From Polaromonas glacialis (GTDB lineage Bacteria > Pseudomonadota > Gammaproteobacteria > Burkholderiales > Burkholderiaceae_C), in assembly GCF_000709345.1 (NCBI RefSeq), contig NZ_KL448323.1:4006658-4070657 (forward strand): a stretch of DNA of 64,000 bases. Reading direction: 5' to 3'. Below the pieces are notes generated by a model. The model was not told the DNA's origin, did not search any database, and saw nothing but the letters and a program-made list of their open reading frames with translations. The first letter of the stretch is position 1. Each line of letters begins with the position of its first letter. Of this stretch, positions 33,407 to 42,170 are shown one piece after another. The translations under genes were made by a program, and so were the position numbers.

Positions 33407-34339
33407 GTGAACGATTCATTGAACGAAACCGTGCCGGACAAGGCAGACGCTGCAGCGCAAGGCAAGCCTTCCGACTTGGCCGCCATCATCACCGGGCTTT
33501 ACGTCTATCCGGTCAAGTCCTGCGCCGGCGTTCAGGTGCAGCAGGCCATCGTGCTTGATACGGGGCTCGAATTCGACCGCGCCTGGATGGTGGTGGACGG
33601 CAACGGCCATTTCCTGACGCAGCGCGAGCTGCCGCGCATGGCGCTCATCAAGCCGCAGCTCAGGCGTTTCGAGATGATCCTGCGCGCGCCCGGCATGCTG
33701 GCGCTGCACATCGCGCTGGACCAGGTCGAAGCCCCGGCGCGGGTCAGGATCTGGAATGAAGACGTGACCGCCTTCGACATGGGGCCGATTGCCGCCCAGT
33801 GGTTCACCGACTTTCTGGGCGTTCCGGCCCGGATGGTGCGCTTTGACCCGGACCACCAGCGCATCAGCAATCTGGACTGGACCGGTGGCGCCCTGGCCCT
33901 GAACCAGTTCAACGACGGTTATCCGGTGCTGGTCATCAGCCAGGCGTCGCTGGACCAGTTCAATGACAAGCTGGCCGCCCGGGGCTTTGCCGCCGTCGGC
34001 ATGGAGCGCTTTCGCCCCAACATCGTGCTGGGCGATGCACCGGGCGAAGTGGCCTTGGCGCCGCATGACGAAGACCGGCTTGAGGAGTTCCAGGTTGACA
34101 CCGGGCAAGGCCCGGTCCGCCTCAAACCGGTCAAGCCGTGCGCGCGCTGCCCGATCCCCGACATCGACCCGGCCACCGCCGCCAGCAGTCATGAGGTCGG
34201 CGACACGCTGCAAGGCTACCGCCAGGATGCGCGGCTCAAGGGCGCGGTGACCTTCGGCATGAACGCCATCGTGCTTGCCGGCATCGACCATCTGCTCAGG
34301 GTTGGCCAGCCGGTTGGCGCCAACTACCGGTTTGAGTGA
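33407..34339 (+). CDS. MOSC-domain protein, MocS3/YcbX-type
   Basis: From GTG 33407 the product is 310 residues. The N-terminal MOSC_N barrel begins ITGLYVYPVKSCAGVQVQQA, followed by AWMVVDGNGHFLTQRELPRM. The MOSC core has ALNQFNDGYPVLVISQASLD, RFRPNIVLGDAPG and the cysteine-containing molybdenum-cofactor segment KPVKPCARCPIPDIDPATA. YcbX-like members reduce N-hydroxylated base analogues with an electron-transfer partner. The start is uncertain because AAGGA lies 12 bases before the GTG; an ATG at 33323 is in frame but yields an unlikely leader. Confidence 0.85.
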   Translation: MNDSLNETVPDKADAAAQGKPSDLAAIITGLYVYPVKSCAGVQVQQAIVLDTGLEFDRAWMVVDGNGHFLTQRELPRMALIKPQLRRFEMILRAPGMLALHIALDQVEAPARVRIWNEDVTAFDMGPIAAQWFTDFLGVPARMVRFDPDHQRISNLDWTGGALALNQFNDGYPVLVISQASLDQFNDKLAARGFAAVGMERFRPNIVLGDAPGEVALAPHDEDRLEEFQVDTGQGPVRLKPVKPCARCPIPDIDPATAASSHEVGDTLQGYRQDARLKGAVTFGMNAIVLAGIDHLLRVGQPVGANYRFE

Positions 34340-34414
34340 TTTCCTGCCATCTCCGCTATCCGCTACCCGGCCGTCCCGTGTTTTTGACGGGCGGCTGACC
34401 GTCCGACCCAGTTG

Positions 34415-36205
34415 ATGAGCGATTCCACACCCCCGTCCGCACCGCCGGAACATGCCCGCTTGGCGCGCCCCGCGCCAGCGACCGGCTGGCTGCGCTGGCT
34501 GCCGGGTTTGCGGGCCTTGCGCCACTACCAGATGGCCTGGCTGCGCCATGACCTGGTGGCCGGCCTGGTGCTGACCACCGTGCTGGTGCCGGTCGGCATC
34601 GCGTATGCGGTGGCGTCCGGCCTGCCGGCCATTTCGGGGCTGTACGCGACCATCTTCGGCCTGCTGGCCTACGCGCTGTTCGGCCCCAGCCGGGTGCTGG
34701 TGCTGGGCCCGGATTCTTCGCTCGTGGCCCTCATCCTGGGCGTCGTGCTGCCACTGTCCGGGGGCGATCCGCAGCGTGCGCTGGCGCTGGCGGGAATGAT
34801 GGCGGTGGTTTCCGGCGTCCTGTGCATCGCGGCGGGCTCGGCGCGTTTGGGCTTTGTCACCGAACTGCTCTCCAAGCCGATCCGCTACGGCTACATGAAC
34901 GGCATTGCGCTGACCGTGCTGGTCAGCCAGCTGCCTGCGCTGTTCGGCTTTTCGGTCCGGGGCGACGGGCTGCTGGACAAAACCCTGGCGTTTGGCCAGG
35001 CAGTCATGGCCGGCAGGACCAACGGGGCCGCGCTGCTGCTCGGCTTGTGTACGTTGGCGGTGATTTTCGGGCTCAAGCGCAGCAAACGCCTGCCGGGCGT
35101 GCTGATCGCCGTGGTCGGCGCGACCGCCACCGTCGCCGCACTGGACCTGGCCACGCGCGCGGGCGTGTCGGTCCTCGGTGCGCTTCCCCAGGGATTGCCA
35201 GCGCTGGCGTTTCCCTTGATCTCGTCCAGCGACATCTTCCCCGTCCTGCTCGGGGGACTGGCCGTGGCGCTGGTGTCGTTTGCCGACACCAGCGTGCTGT
35301 CGCGCGTGTATGCAGCGCGCGCAGGCACTTTTGTCGACCCGAACCAGGAAATGGTCGGCCTGGGGATGGCGAACCTGGCGGCGGGCATCTTCCAGGGCTT
35401 TCCGATCAGCGCGAGCGCTTCGCGCACGCCGGTGGCCGAGGCGGCCGGGGCCAGGACCCAGCTGGCGGGCGTCGTCGGGGCCGTCGCGGTGGCCGGGCTG
35501 CTGCTGGTGGCGCCCAGCCTGCTCGGCAACCTGCCCACCGCCACGCTGGCCGCCGTGGTGATTGCTTCGGCCATCGCGCTGATCGAGGTCCAGGACCTGC
35601 GCCGCATCTACCGCATCCAGCGCTGGGAGTTCTGGCTGTCCATCGCCTGCATGGCCGGCGTGGCGGTGCTCGGTGCCATCGAGGGCATCGCCCTGGCGAT
35701 CGTGATGGCCGTCATCGAGTTCCTGTGGGACGGCTGGCGCCCGCATTTCGCGGTGCTGGGCCGGGTCGATGGCGTCAAGGGCTACCACGACATCAGCCGC
35801 TACCCGCACGCCCGCATCGTTCCGGGGCTGGTGCTGTTCCGCTGGGATGCGCCGCTGTTCTTCGCCAATGCCGAGCTGTTCCGGGACCATGCGCTGGACG
35901 CCGTGGCCGCGTCGCCGACACCCGTGCGCTGGCTGGTCGTCAGCGCCGAGCCGGTCACCAGCGTGGATGTCACCGCCGCTGACATGCTGGAAGAACTCGA
36001 CCGCACCTTGCGCGCCGCCGGCATCGAGCTGTGCTTTGCGGAAATGAAGGACCCGGTCAAGGACAAGCTCAAGCGTTTCGGTCTTTTCTCGACGCTGGGC
36101 GAGCAGCGCTTCTTTGCCACGCTGGGCCAGGCCGTGAGCGGCTATCTCAAGGCCATGCAGGTGCCGTGGGTGGACTGGGAAGACCGGGAGGGCGGGAAAG
36201 GATGA
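34415..36205 (+). CDS. SulP-family anion transporter with STAS domain
   Basis: The 596-residue membrane protein has the SulP signatures WLPGLRALRHYQMAWLRHDL, VLVPVGIAYAVASGLPAISG and LYATIFGLLAYALFGPSR, then PISASASRTPVAEAAGARTQ, with about eleven hydrophobic helices. A C-terminal STAS domain spans about residues 460-580 (LFRWDAPLFFANAELFRDHA; SVDVTAADMLEELDRTLRAAG). SulP proteins carry sulfate, bicarbonate or other anions; the substrate here is unknown. It follows the MOSC gene by 75 bases. Confidence 0.9.
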   Translation: MSDSTPPSAPPEHARLARPAPATGWLRWLPGLRALRHYQMAWLRHDLVAGLVLTTVLVPVGIAYAVASGLPAISGLYATIFGLLAYALFGPSRVLVLGPDSSLVALILGVVLPLSGGDPQRALALAGMMAVVSGVLCIAAGSARLGFVTELLSKPIRYGYMNGIALTVLVSQLPALFGFSVRGDGLLDKTLAFGQAVMAGRTNGAALLLGLCTLAVIFGLKRSKRLPGVLIAVVGATATVAALDLATRAGVSVLGALPQGLPALAFPLISSSDIFPVLLGGLAVALVSFADTSVLSRVYAARAGTFVDPNQEMVGLGMANLAAGIFQGFPISASASRTPVAEAAGARTQLAGVVGAVAVAGLLLVAPSLLGNLPTATLAAVVIASAIALIEVQDLRRIYRIQRWEFWLSIACMAGVAVLGAIEGIALAIVMAVIEFLWDGWRPHFAVLGRVDGVKGYHDISRYPHARIVPGLVLFRWDAPLFFANAELFRDHALDAVAASPTPVRWLVVSAEPVTSVDVTAADMLEELDRTLRAAGIELCFAEMKDPVKDKLKRFGLFSTLGEQRFFATLGQAVSGYLKAMQVPWVDWEDREGGKG

Positions 36206-36422
36206 ATCGGTGCGGCCCGCCGCGCGAGCCCGGGCCTGACGACTCATTACAATTGCCGCAGTTCTTTCCGGACAAAACCCGGTACAAAGCCGGGTACATG
36301 CACAGGGTCCGGACGGGGTTGTCCCCAGCCCTGAAGCCTCCTGCAGGTCCACGTCGGGCCGCTCCACGACATCGCCTGGTGCTCGGCGGGGGCAATGGCG
36401 TAATGATTTCTAAGGAATATTG
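36206..36422 (+). promoter_or_regulatory. leader region of ychF
   Basis: The 217-bp gap contains a hairpin ACCCGG-TACAAAG-CCGGGT (36277-36295) and a second G/C-rich inverted sequence (about 36306-36330), then AAGGA just before the ychF start. No gene is seen. No known riboswitch could be assigned. Confidence 0.3.
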
Positions 36423-37514
36423 ATGAGTTTGAAGTGCGGCATCGTTGGCTTGCCCAACGTCGGAAAATCCACCCTGTTCAATGCGTTGACCAAAGCGGGC
36501 ATCGCAGCGGAAAACTACCCTTTCTGCACTATAGAGCCCAATGTGGGCATCGTCGAGGTGCCTGACGCGCGGCTCGATGCGCTGTCGGCCATCGTCAACC
36601 CGCAAAAGGTCCAGCGCGCGATTGTCGAGTTTGTCGATATTGCCGGCCTGGTTGCCGGCGCGAGCACCGGCGAAGGCCTGGGCAACAAGTTCTTGGCGCA
36701 CATCCGCGAAACCGACGCCATTGTCAACGTGGTGCGCTGCTTTGAAGACGACAACGTGATCCACGTCGCCGGCAAGGTCGATCCGATCGACGACATCGAG
36801 GTGATCCAGACCGAACTGTGCCTGGCCGACCTGGCGGCGGTCGAAAAAGCCCTGCACCGCGTGGGCAAGCTCGCCCGCTCGGGCGACAAGGACTCGGCCA
36901 AGCTCGTCGCCATCCTGGAGAAATGCCAGGCCGCGCTGAACGAAGCCAGGCCGGTGCGCACGCTCGACTTCAGCAAGGACGAGCTGCCGCTGCTGCAGCA
37001 ATTTTTCCTGATCACCGCCAAGCCGGCGATGTTCGTCGCCAACGTGGCCGAGGACGGTTTCGAGAACAACCCCTTCCTCGACCGGCTGAAAGCCTACGCC
37101 GAGTCGCAGAACGCGCCGGTGGTCGCCATCAGCGCCAAGATGGAAGCCGAGATGGCCGAGATGGACGACGAAGACCGCCAGATGTTCCTCGAAGAACTCG
37201 GCCAGAGCGAGCCGGGCTTGAGTCGCCTGATCCGCGCCGCCTACAAGCTGCTCGGCCTGCAGACCTATTTCACCGCCGGCGTGAAGGAGGTGCGCGCCTG
37301 GACCATCCATGTCGGCGACACCGGCCCGCAGGCCGCCGGCGTGATCCACACCGATTTCGAGAAGGGCTACATCCGCGCCCAGACCATCGCGTTTGACGAC
37401 TTCATCGCCTTCAAGGGCGAGCAGGGCGCCAAGGACGCGGGCAAGATGCGCGCCGAAGGCAAGGAATACGTCGTCAAGGATGGCGACGTGATGAACTTCC
37501 TGTTCAGCTCCTGA
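36423..37514 (+). CDS. ychF: redox-regulated ATPase YchF (Ola1-type P-loop protein)
   Basis: The 363-residue protein is canonical YchF: GIVGLPNVGKSTLFNALTKA (P-loop), NYPFCTIEPNVGIVEVPDAR, VEFVDIAGLVAGASTGEGLG and the coiled-coil domain. The TGS domain is at the end (IRAQTIAFDDFIAFKGEQGA; GKEYVVKDGDVMNFLFSS). It hydrolyses ATP, binds ribosomes and 70S-associated factors, and affects oxidative stress tolerance. ATG 36423 is preferred over TTG 36420, with AAGGA nine bases upstream. Single gene. Confidence 0.97.
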   Translation: MSLKCGIVGLPNVGKSTLFNALTKAGIAAENYPFCTIEPNVGIVEVPDARLDALSAIVNPQKVQRAIVEFVDIAGLVAGASTGEGLGNKFLAHIRETDAIVNVVRCFEDDNVIHVAGKVDPIDDIEVIQTELCLADLAAVEKALHRVGKLARSGDKDSAKLVAILEKCQAALNEARPVRTLDFSKDELPLLQQFFLITAKPAMFVANVAEDGFENNPFLDRLKAYAESQNAPVVAISAKMEAEMAEMDDEDRQMFLEELGQSEPGLSRLIRAAYKLLGLQTYFTAGVKEVRAWTIHVGDTGPQAAGVIHTDFEKGYIRAQTIAFDDFIAFKGEQGAKDAGKMRAEGKEYVVKDGDVMNFLFSS

Positions 37515-37574
37515 AGCCTGCACTGGCGGGCGGCTCCCGGAAGCTACCGGCGCCTGCCAATTTTTAAGCATTAT

Positions 37575-37626
37575 TGGCTATTTGCGCACTATTCACGGGC
37601 GCAAGTAGCTATTTATTTGATAGCGT
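37575..37626. repeat. dispersed palindromic repeat, copy f
   Basis: GGCTATTTGCGCACTATTCA is followed by CGGGCGCAAGTAGCTATTTA and TTTGATAGCG. Both arms are present, in reverse orientation. It lies between ychF and the pseudouridine synthase homologue. Confidence 0.7.
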
Positions 37627-37667
37627 TCAGTTTTATTTCAACCGGACACACCAGGACGCCTGCAGCC

Positions 37668-38423
37668 ATGACCGAACCGGTACGACTCGCCAAACGCCTC
37701 GCTGAAATGCTGGCTTGCTCACGCCGCGAGGCCGAACAGTACATCGAGGGCGGCTTTGTCACGGTCGATGGCGTGGTGGTGGAAGAGCCCCAGTTCCGCG
37801 TCGGCAACCAGGCCATCGTGGTGTCGCCCGACGCCAGCCTGCTGGCCTTGACGCCGGTGACCATCCTGCTGCACAAGCCGGCCGGCTACGAAGCCAGCAT
37901 TCCGCCGGGCGACGCCAATGCCTCCGCCGGCAAGACTGCCGCCCGGCTGCTGACGGCCGCCAACCATGCCTCCGATGACCGTTCGGGCATCCGGCCTTTG
38001 AGAAAGCATTTCTCCGGCGCCGAACTGCTCACGCCGCTGGCGACGGCGGCCAGCGGACTGGTGGTCTTTTCCGGCGACTGGCGCGTGGTGCGCAAGCTGC
38101 GCGAAGACGCCCGGGTGCTGGAACACGAGGTGGTGGTCGAGGTCAGCGGCGAGGTCAAGCCCGGCGGCCTGGAACGCCTGAACCGCATCGACCATGGCTT
38201 TACCTACCGGGGCGCGCTGCTGCCGCCGGCCAAGGTCAGCTGGCAGAGCGAAAAGCGGCTGCGCTTTGCGCTCAAGGGCGAAGTGCCCGGCCAGATCGCC
38301 TACATGTGCGATGGCGTGGGCTTGAAGATTGAATCGATGAAGCGGCTGCGCGTCGGACGCATGCCGCTCAGCCAGTTGCCTCCTGGCCAGTGGCGCTACC
38401 TGATGCCCTACGAGCGCTTTTGA
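37668..38423 (+). CDS. S4-domain RluF/RsuA-type pseudouridine synthase homologue lacking the catalytic Asp
   Basis: From ATG 37668 the protein is 251 residues: an S4 RNA-binding domain (RLAKRLAEMLACSRREAEQY, then IEGGFVTVDG), followed by a pseudouridine synthase-like fold with LLHKPAGYEAS and RIDHGFTYRGALLPPAKVSW. In active members the motif is GRLDxx[ST]xGLxxxTxD with catalytic Asp. Here it reads TPLATAASGLVVFSGD, so Ala125 stands in the Asp position. The rest of the fold is well kept and the gene is intact. It may be an RNA-binding protein that has lost catalysis, or use another residue. Confidence 0.8.
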   Translation: MTEPVRLAKRLAEMLACSRREAEQYIEGGFVTVDGVVVEEPQFRVGNQAIVVSPDASLLALTPVTILLHKPAGYEASIPPGDANASAGKTAARLLTAANHASDDRSGIRPLRKHFSGAELLTPLATAASGLVVFSGDWRVVRKLREDARVLEHEVVVEVSGEVKPGGLERLNRIDHGFTYRGALLPPAKVSWQSEKRLRFALKGEVPGQIAYMCDGVGLKIESMKRLRVGRMPLSQLPPGQWRYLMPYERF

Positions 38424-38430
38424 ACCAGGC

Positions 38431-38913
38431 TCAATTGCCGATCACGCCCGGGAATGCCCAGATCAGGCTGCCGGTCATCAAAAAATAACGCATGAACTTG
38501 CCGACGGCCATGTAGGCCAGGCACGGCCAGAATGGAAACTTCAGCCAGCCAGCCACGGCGCACAGCGGGTCGCCGACGACGGGCAGCCAGGCCAGCAAAC
38601 AAGCCTTGGGGCCGAGCTTTTCCAGCCAGCGCACGGCGCGGCCGTGGTGCGATGAATGCGTGTACTTGTCGGCCACCCGGTGCGCGCCAAAGCCAATCCA
38701 CCAGTCCAGCGCGCCGCCCAGCGTGTTGCCGGCGGTGGCGACCAGCACGGCCGGCCAGAACATCGCCGGGTTGAGCTTGACCAGCCCGAAGACCACCGGC
38801 TCGGAGCCCAGCGGCAGCAGCGTCGCCGAGATGAATGAGACGATAAATACCGTGCTCAGCCCGAATTCGGGCAGCGCCAGCAGTTCGATCAGGTGTTGAA
38901 TCCAGGCTTGCAT
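38431..38913 (-). CDS. YqaA-family (SNARE-associated/DedA-like) membrane protein
   Basis: The 160-residue protein from ATG 38913 has four to five hydrophobic segments and the YqaA signatures FISATLLPLGSEPVVFGLV, NTLGGALDWWIGFGAH, WLPVVGDPLCAVAGWLKFPF and YMAVGKFMRYFLMTG. These small relatives of DedA/VTT proteins may help lipid or membrane homeostasis; the role is not established. It is convergent with the pseudouridine synthase homologue, with seven bases between the stops. Confidence 0.85.
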   Translation of the reverse strand: MQAWIQHLIELLALPEFGLSTVFIVSFISATLLPLGSEPVVFGLVKLNPAMFWPAVLVATAGNTLGGALDWWIGFGAHRVADKYTHSSHHGRAVRWLEKLGPKACLLAWLPVVGDPLCAVAGWLKFPFWPCLAYMAVGKFMRYFLMTGSLIWAFPGVIGN

Positions 38914-39055
38914 AGGGGCCTGAGTATAGGCAGGCCAGGCGCCGCAAGCTGGCGCCCTGGATTTACAAATTTCGCGCCCGGATTTCAAGTGCTGAAATTT
39001 TGGGCAGCTACAATCGTGCCTCCTTTTTCGGCAACCCCCAGGCTTTCACTCCCCC

Positions 39056-40126
39056 ATGAACATCGGTCCCTATGCCTTGGCAAACAATGTGTTTGTCGCG
39101 CCCATGGCCGGCGTCACGGACCGGCCATTCCGCCAGCTGTGCAAGAAGCTTGGCGCCGGCTACGCGGTCAGCGAGATGGTGACTTCGCGCCGCGATTTGT
39201 GGGACACGCTGAAAACCTCGCGCCGCGCCAACCATGACGGCGAAGCGGCGCCGATTGCCGTGCAGATCGCCGGCACCGACGCGCAAATGATGGCCGACGC
39301 CGCCGCCTACAACCTCGACCGGGGCGCGCAGATCATCGACATCAACATGGGTTGCCCGGCCAAGAAGGTCTGCAACAAATGGGCCGGTTCGGCACTGATG
39401 CAGGACGAAACCCTGGCGCTGCAGATCATTGAGGCGGTGGTGGCCGCCTGCCAGCCGCATGGTGTTCCGGTCACGCTCAAGATGCGCACCGGCTGGGCGC
39501 AAACCCACAAGAATGCCTTGACGATTGCCCGCGCCGCCGAAAGCGCCGGCGTGCAGATGATCGCCGTGCATGGCCGAACCCGCGAGCAGGGCTACAAGGG
39601 CCTGGCCGAATACGACACCATCGCCGAGGTCAAGGCCGCGCTGCGCATCCCGGTGGTGGCCAACGGCGACATCGACAGCCCGGAAAAAGCGCGCGACGTG
39701 CTGGTCTACACCGGCGCCGATGCGCTGATGGTCGGCCGCGCCGCGCAGGGCCGGCCCTGGATTTTTCGCGAGCTGACGCATTTCCTGGCGACCGGCCGCC
39801 ACCTGGCGCCGCCGCTGGTCGCCGACGTCAAGCGCCTGCTGCTCGACCACCTGCTCGACCATTACCAGCTCTACGGCGAATATTCTGGCGTGCGCACGGC
39901 GCGCAAGCACATTGGCTGGTATGTCCGGACGCTGCCCGGCGGGGAGGCGTTTCGCGGCCGCATGAACGCCCTGGAGGATTGCCGTGCGCAACTGGAAGCG
40001 GTGAACGAATTTTTTGACGGCCTGGGCGAGCGCATGGACCGCATCCCGGCCGCTTTGCATGACCCCAATGCCACGGTAGAAGAATTGATGAACAACGATA
40101 AAAAGAAGGAGGAAGCTGCACCATGA
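39056..40126 (+). CDS. dusB: tRNA dihydrouridine synthase DusB
   Basis: The 356-residue flavoenzyme reduces specific uridines of tRNA to dihydrouridine. Seen are VAPMAGVTDRPFRQLCKKLG, the catalytic-cysteine segment DINMGCPAKKVCNKWAGSAL, HGRTREQGYKGLAEYDTI and ANGDIDSPEKARDVL. It overlaps the fis gene by four bases (ATGA), the classical dusB-fis operon in proteobacteria. The C-terminal tail (about 15 residues) is basic and acidic mixed and not conserved. Confidence 0.95.
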   Translation: MNIGPYALANNVFVAPMAGVTDRPFRQLCKKLGAGYAVSEMVTSRRDLWDTLKTSRRANHDGEAAPIAVQIAGTDAQMMADAAAYNLDRGAQIIDINMGCPAKKVCNKWAGSALMQDETLALQIIEAVVAACQPHGVPVTLKMRTGWAQTHKNALTIARAAESAGVQMIAVHGRTREQGYKGLAEYDTIAEVKAALRIPVVANGDIDSPEKARDVLVYTGADALMVGRAAQGRPWIFRELTHFLATGRHLAPPLVADVKRLLLDHLLDHYQLYGEYSGVRTARKHIGWYVRTLPGGEAFRGRMNALEDCRAQLEAVNEFFDGLGERMDRIPAALHDPNATVEELMNNDKKKEEAAP

Positions 40127-40359
40127 GCAAAATCAACCTGGAGGAATGTGTGCGTACCAGCCTGGAAGGCTATTTCACCGACCTCGGCGGCACCGCGCCG
40201 GGCGGCATGTACGACATGATGGTCCGCGTGGTCGAAAAGCCTCTGCTGGAAGTGGTCATGCAGCATGCCGAGCAAAACCAGTCGCGCGCCGCCGAATGGC
40301 TGGGCCTGAACCGCAACACCCTGCGCAAGAAGCTGGTCGAGCACAAGCTCATCAAGTAG
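40123..40359 (+). CDS. fis: Fis-family DNA-binding protein
   Basis: The 78-residue protein has the Fis HTH (QSRAAEWLGLNRNTLRKKLV) and the upstream dimerisation helices (LLEVVMQHAEQN). Fis is a nucleoid protein that bends DNA and controls stable RNA and many growth-phase genes. It overlaps dusB by four bases and precedes purH by 49 bases, an order common in Burkholderiales. The family length (about 78-100 residues) fits. Confidence 0.95.
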   Translation: MSKINLEECVRTSLEGYFTDLGGTAPGGMYDMMVRVVEKPLLEVVMQHAEQNQSRAAEWLGLNRNTLRKKLVEHKLIK

Positions 40360-40408
40360 GCCGGTTTTCTCCAGACCCGTTACTCTGTTTTCCCCACAAA
40401 AGAACCCC

Positions 40409-42007
40409 ATGAACGCCCTGATTTCCGTTTCCGACAAAACCGGCATCCTTGAATTCGCCCAGGCGCTGCACGCGCTGGGCATCAAGCTGCTGTCCACCGG
40501 CGGCACCGCCAAACTGCTGGCGGACGCCGGCCTGCCCGTGACCGAAGTGGCCGACCACACCGGTTTTCCGGAAATGCTGGACGGCCGGGTCAAGACGCTG
40601 CACCCGAAAGTCCACGGCGGCCTGCTGGCGCGGCGCGACCTGCCCGAGCACATGGCGGCGCTGCAAACCCACGGCATCGACACCATCGACCTGCTCGTGG
40701 TCAACCTCTACCCGTTTGAATCGACCGTGGCCAAGCCCGGCTGCACGCTGGAAGACGCGATTGAAAACATCGACATCGGTGGCCCGGCCATGGTGCGCTC
40801 GGCGGCCAAGAACTGGAAGGATGTCGGCGTGCTGACCGACGCGTCGCAATACGCCAGCGTGCTGGCCGAACTGCAGGCCGACGGCAAGCTCACCGACCAG
40901 ACCAAATTTGCCCTGTCGGTCGCCGCGTTCAACCGCATCAGCCAGTACGACGGCGCCATCAGCGACTATTTGTCGTCGGTCACGTTTGACGCCGGCAAGC
41001 TCGCTCCGGACTATGTGCCCGAGCGCGCGCTGTTCGCCGGCCAGTCCAACAGCCAGTTCACCAAGCTGCAGGACCTGCGCTACGGCGAAAACGCGCACCA
41101 GCAGGCCGCGCTGTACCGCGATTTGCACCCGGCGCCGGGCTCGCTGGTCACCGCAAAACAACTGCAGGGCAAGGAACTGTCGTACAACAACATCGCCGAC
41201 GCCGACGCCGCCTGGGAGTGTGTCAAGAGCTTCAGCGAATCGGCCTGTGTCATCGTCAAGCATGCCAACCCCTGCGGCGTGGCCGTGGGCGCCGATGCAC
41301 TGGAGGCTTACAGCAAGGCCTTCAAGACCGACCCGACCTCGGCATTTGGCGGCATTATTGCCCTCAACCGCACGGTGGACGAGCGCGCGGCGCTACAAAT
41401 TTCGAAGCAGTTCGTCGAAGTGCTGATGGCGCCAAGCTTCACGCCCGAGGCGCTGGAAGTGTTCAAGACCAAGGTCAACGTGCGGATCCTGCAGATCGAC
41501 CTGCCGCCCGGCGGCGCGACCGCCTGGGCGCAGGGCCGCAACCTGATCGACATCAAGCGCGTCGGTTCGGGCCTCCTGATGCAGACCGCCGACAACCATG
41601 AGCTGCAGCTTTCCGACCTGAAGGTGGTCAGCAAGCTCCAGCCCACGCCCGGGCAGCTGCAGGACCTGCTGTTCGCCTGGACCGTCGCCAAGTACGTCAA
41701 GTCCAACGCCATCGTGTTCTGCGCCGGCGGCATGACCATGGGCGTCGGCGCCGGCCAGATGAGCCGCCTCGATTCGGCGCGCATCGCCAGCATCAAGGCT
41801 GAGCACGCCGGCCTGTCGCTCAAGGGCACGGCGGTGGCGAGCGATGCGTTCTTCCCGTTCCGCGACGGGCTTGACGTGGTGGTCGATGCCGGCGCGACGT
41901 GCGTGATTCAGCCCGGCGGCTCGATGCGCGACCAGGAAGTGATCGATGCCGCCGACGAGCGCGGCGTGGTCATGGTCCTGAGCGGCGTGCGCCATTTCAG
42001 GCATTGA
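40409..42007 (+). CDS. purH: bifunctional AICAR transformylase/IMP cyclohydrolase PurH
   Basis: PurH catalyses the last two steps of IMP synthesis. The 532-residue protein has an N-terminal cyclohydrolase (MGS-fold) domain (ALISVSDKTGILEFAQAL; FPEMLDGRVKTLHPKVHGGL) and a C-terminal transformylase with the catalytic KH pair in CVIVKHANPCGVA, LRYGENAHQQAALY and SDAFFPFRDGLDVVVDAG. It is the third gene of the dusB-fis-purH group. A strong terminator follows 33 bases after the stop. Confidence 0.97.
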   Translation: MNALISVSDKTGILEFAQALHALGIKLLSTGGTAKLLADAGLPVTEVADHTGFPEMLDGRVKTLHPKVHGGLLARRDLPEHMAALQTHGIDTIDLLVVNLYPFESTVAKPGCTLEDAIENIDIGGPAMVRSAAKNWKDVGVLTDASQYASVLAELQADGKLTDQTKFALSVAAFNRISQYDGAISDYLSSVTFDAGKLAPDYVPERALFAGQSNSQFTKLQDLRYGENAHQQAALYRDLHPAPGSLVTAKQLQGKELSYNNIADADAAWECVKSFSESACVIVKHANPCGVAVGADALEAYSKAFKTDPTSAFGGIIALNRTVDERAALQISKQFVEVLMAPSFTPEALEVFKTKVNVRILQIDLPPGGATAWAQGRNLIDIKRVGSGLLMQTADNHELQLSDLKVVSKLQPTPGQLQDLLFAWTVAKYVKSNAIVFCAGGMTMGVGAGQMSRLDSARIASIKAEHAGLSLKGTAVASDAFFPFRDGLDVVVDAGATCVIQPGGSMRDQEVIDAADERGVVMVLSGVRHFRH

Positions 42008-42039
42008 GCCTGGCGCTGGCGAATCGCTGGCCTGGAATC

Positions 42040-42067
42040 AAAAAAAGCGGCCGTGGCCGCTTTTTTT
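42040..42067 (+). terminator. rho-independent terminator after purH
   Basis: A7-GCGGCC-GT-GGCCGC-T7 forms a perfect 13-bp stem with a two-base (effectively four-base) loop. It works on both strands in principle and could also stop leftward transcription. Confidence 0.9.
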
Positions 42068-42078
42068 ATAAGAAAGAA

Positions 42079-42130
42079 GGTGTTTGCGCACGCTGGGTAT
42101 GCGCAAGCAGCTATTTTATTCATAGCAAGC
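42079..42130. repeat. dispersed palindromic repeat, copy g
   Basis: GGTGTTTGCGCACGCTGGGT is followed by ATGCGCAAGCAGCTATTTTA and TTCATAGCAAGC. It is a well-conserved reverse-orientation copy directly after the purH terminator. Confidence 0.75.
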
Positions 42131-42170
42131 AACGGCGCGTGGATGATTCCACCCCAACCGTTACTCCCGT

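Noticed and set aside
33416..36367. 983-residue open frame on the minus strand opposite the MOSC and SulP genes
   Set aside because: It is His/Gln/Arg/Gly-rich with no domain, lies antisense to two well-supported genes and arises from GC-rich codon bias.
42010..42170. Riboswitch or small RNA after purH
   Set aside because: The sequence is fully explained by the terminator and repeat copy g.
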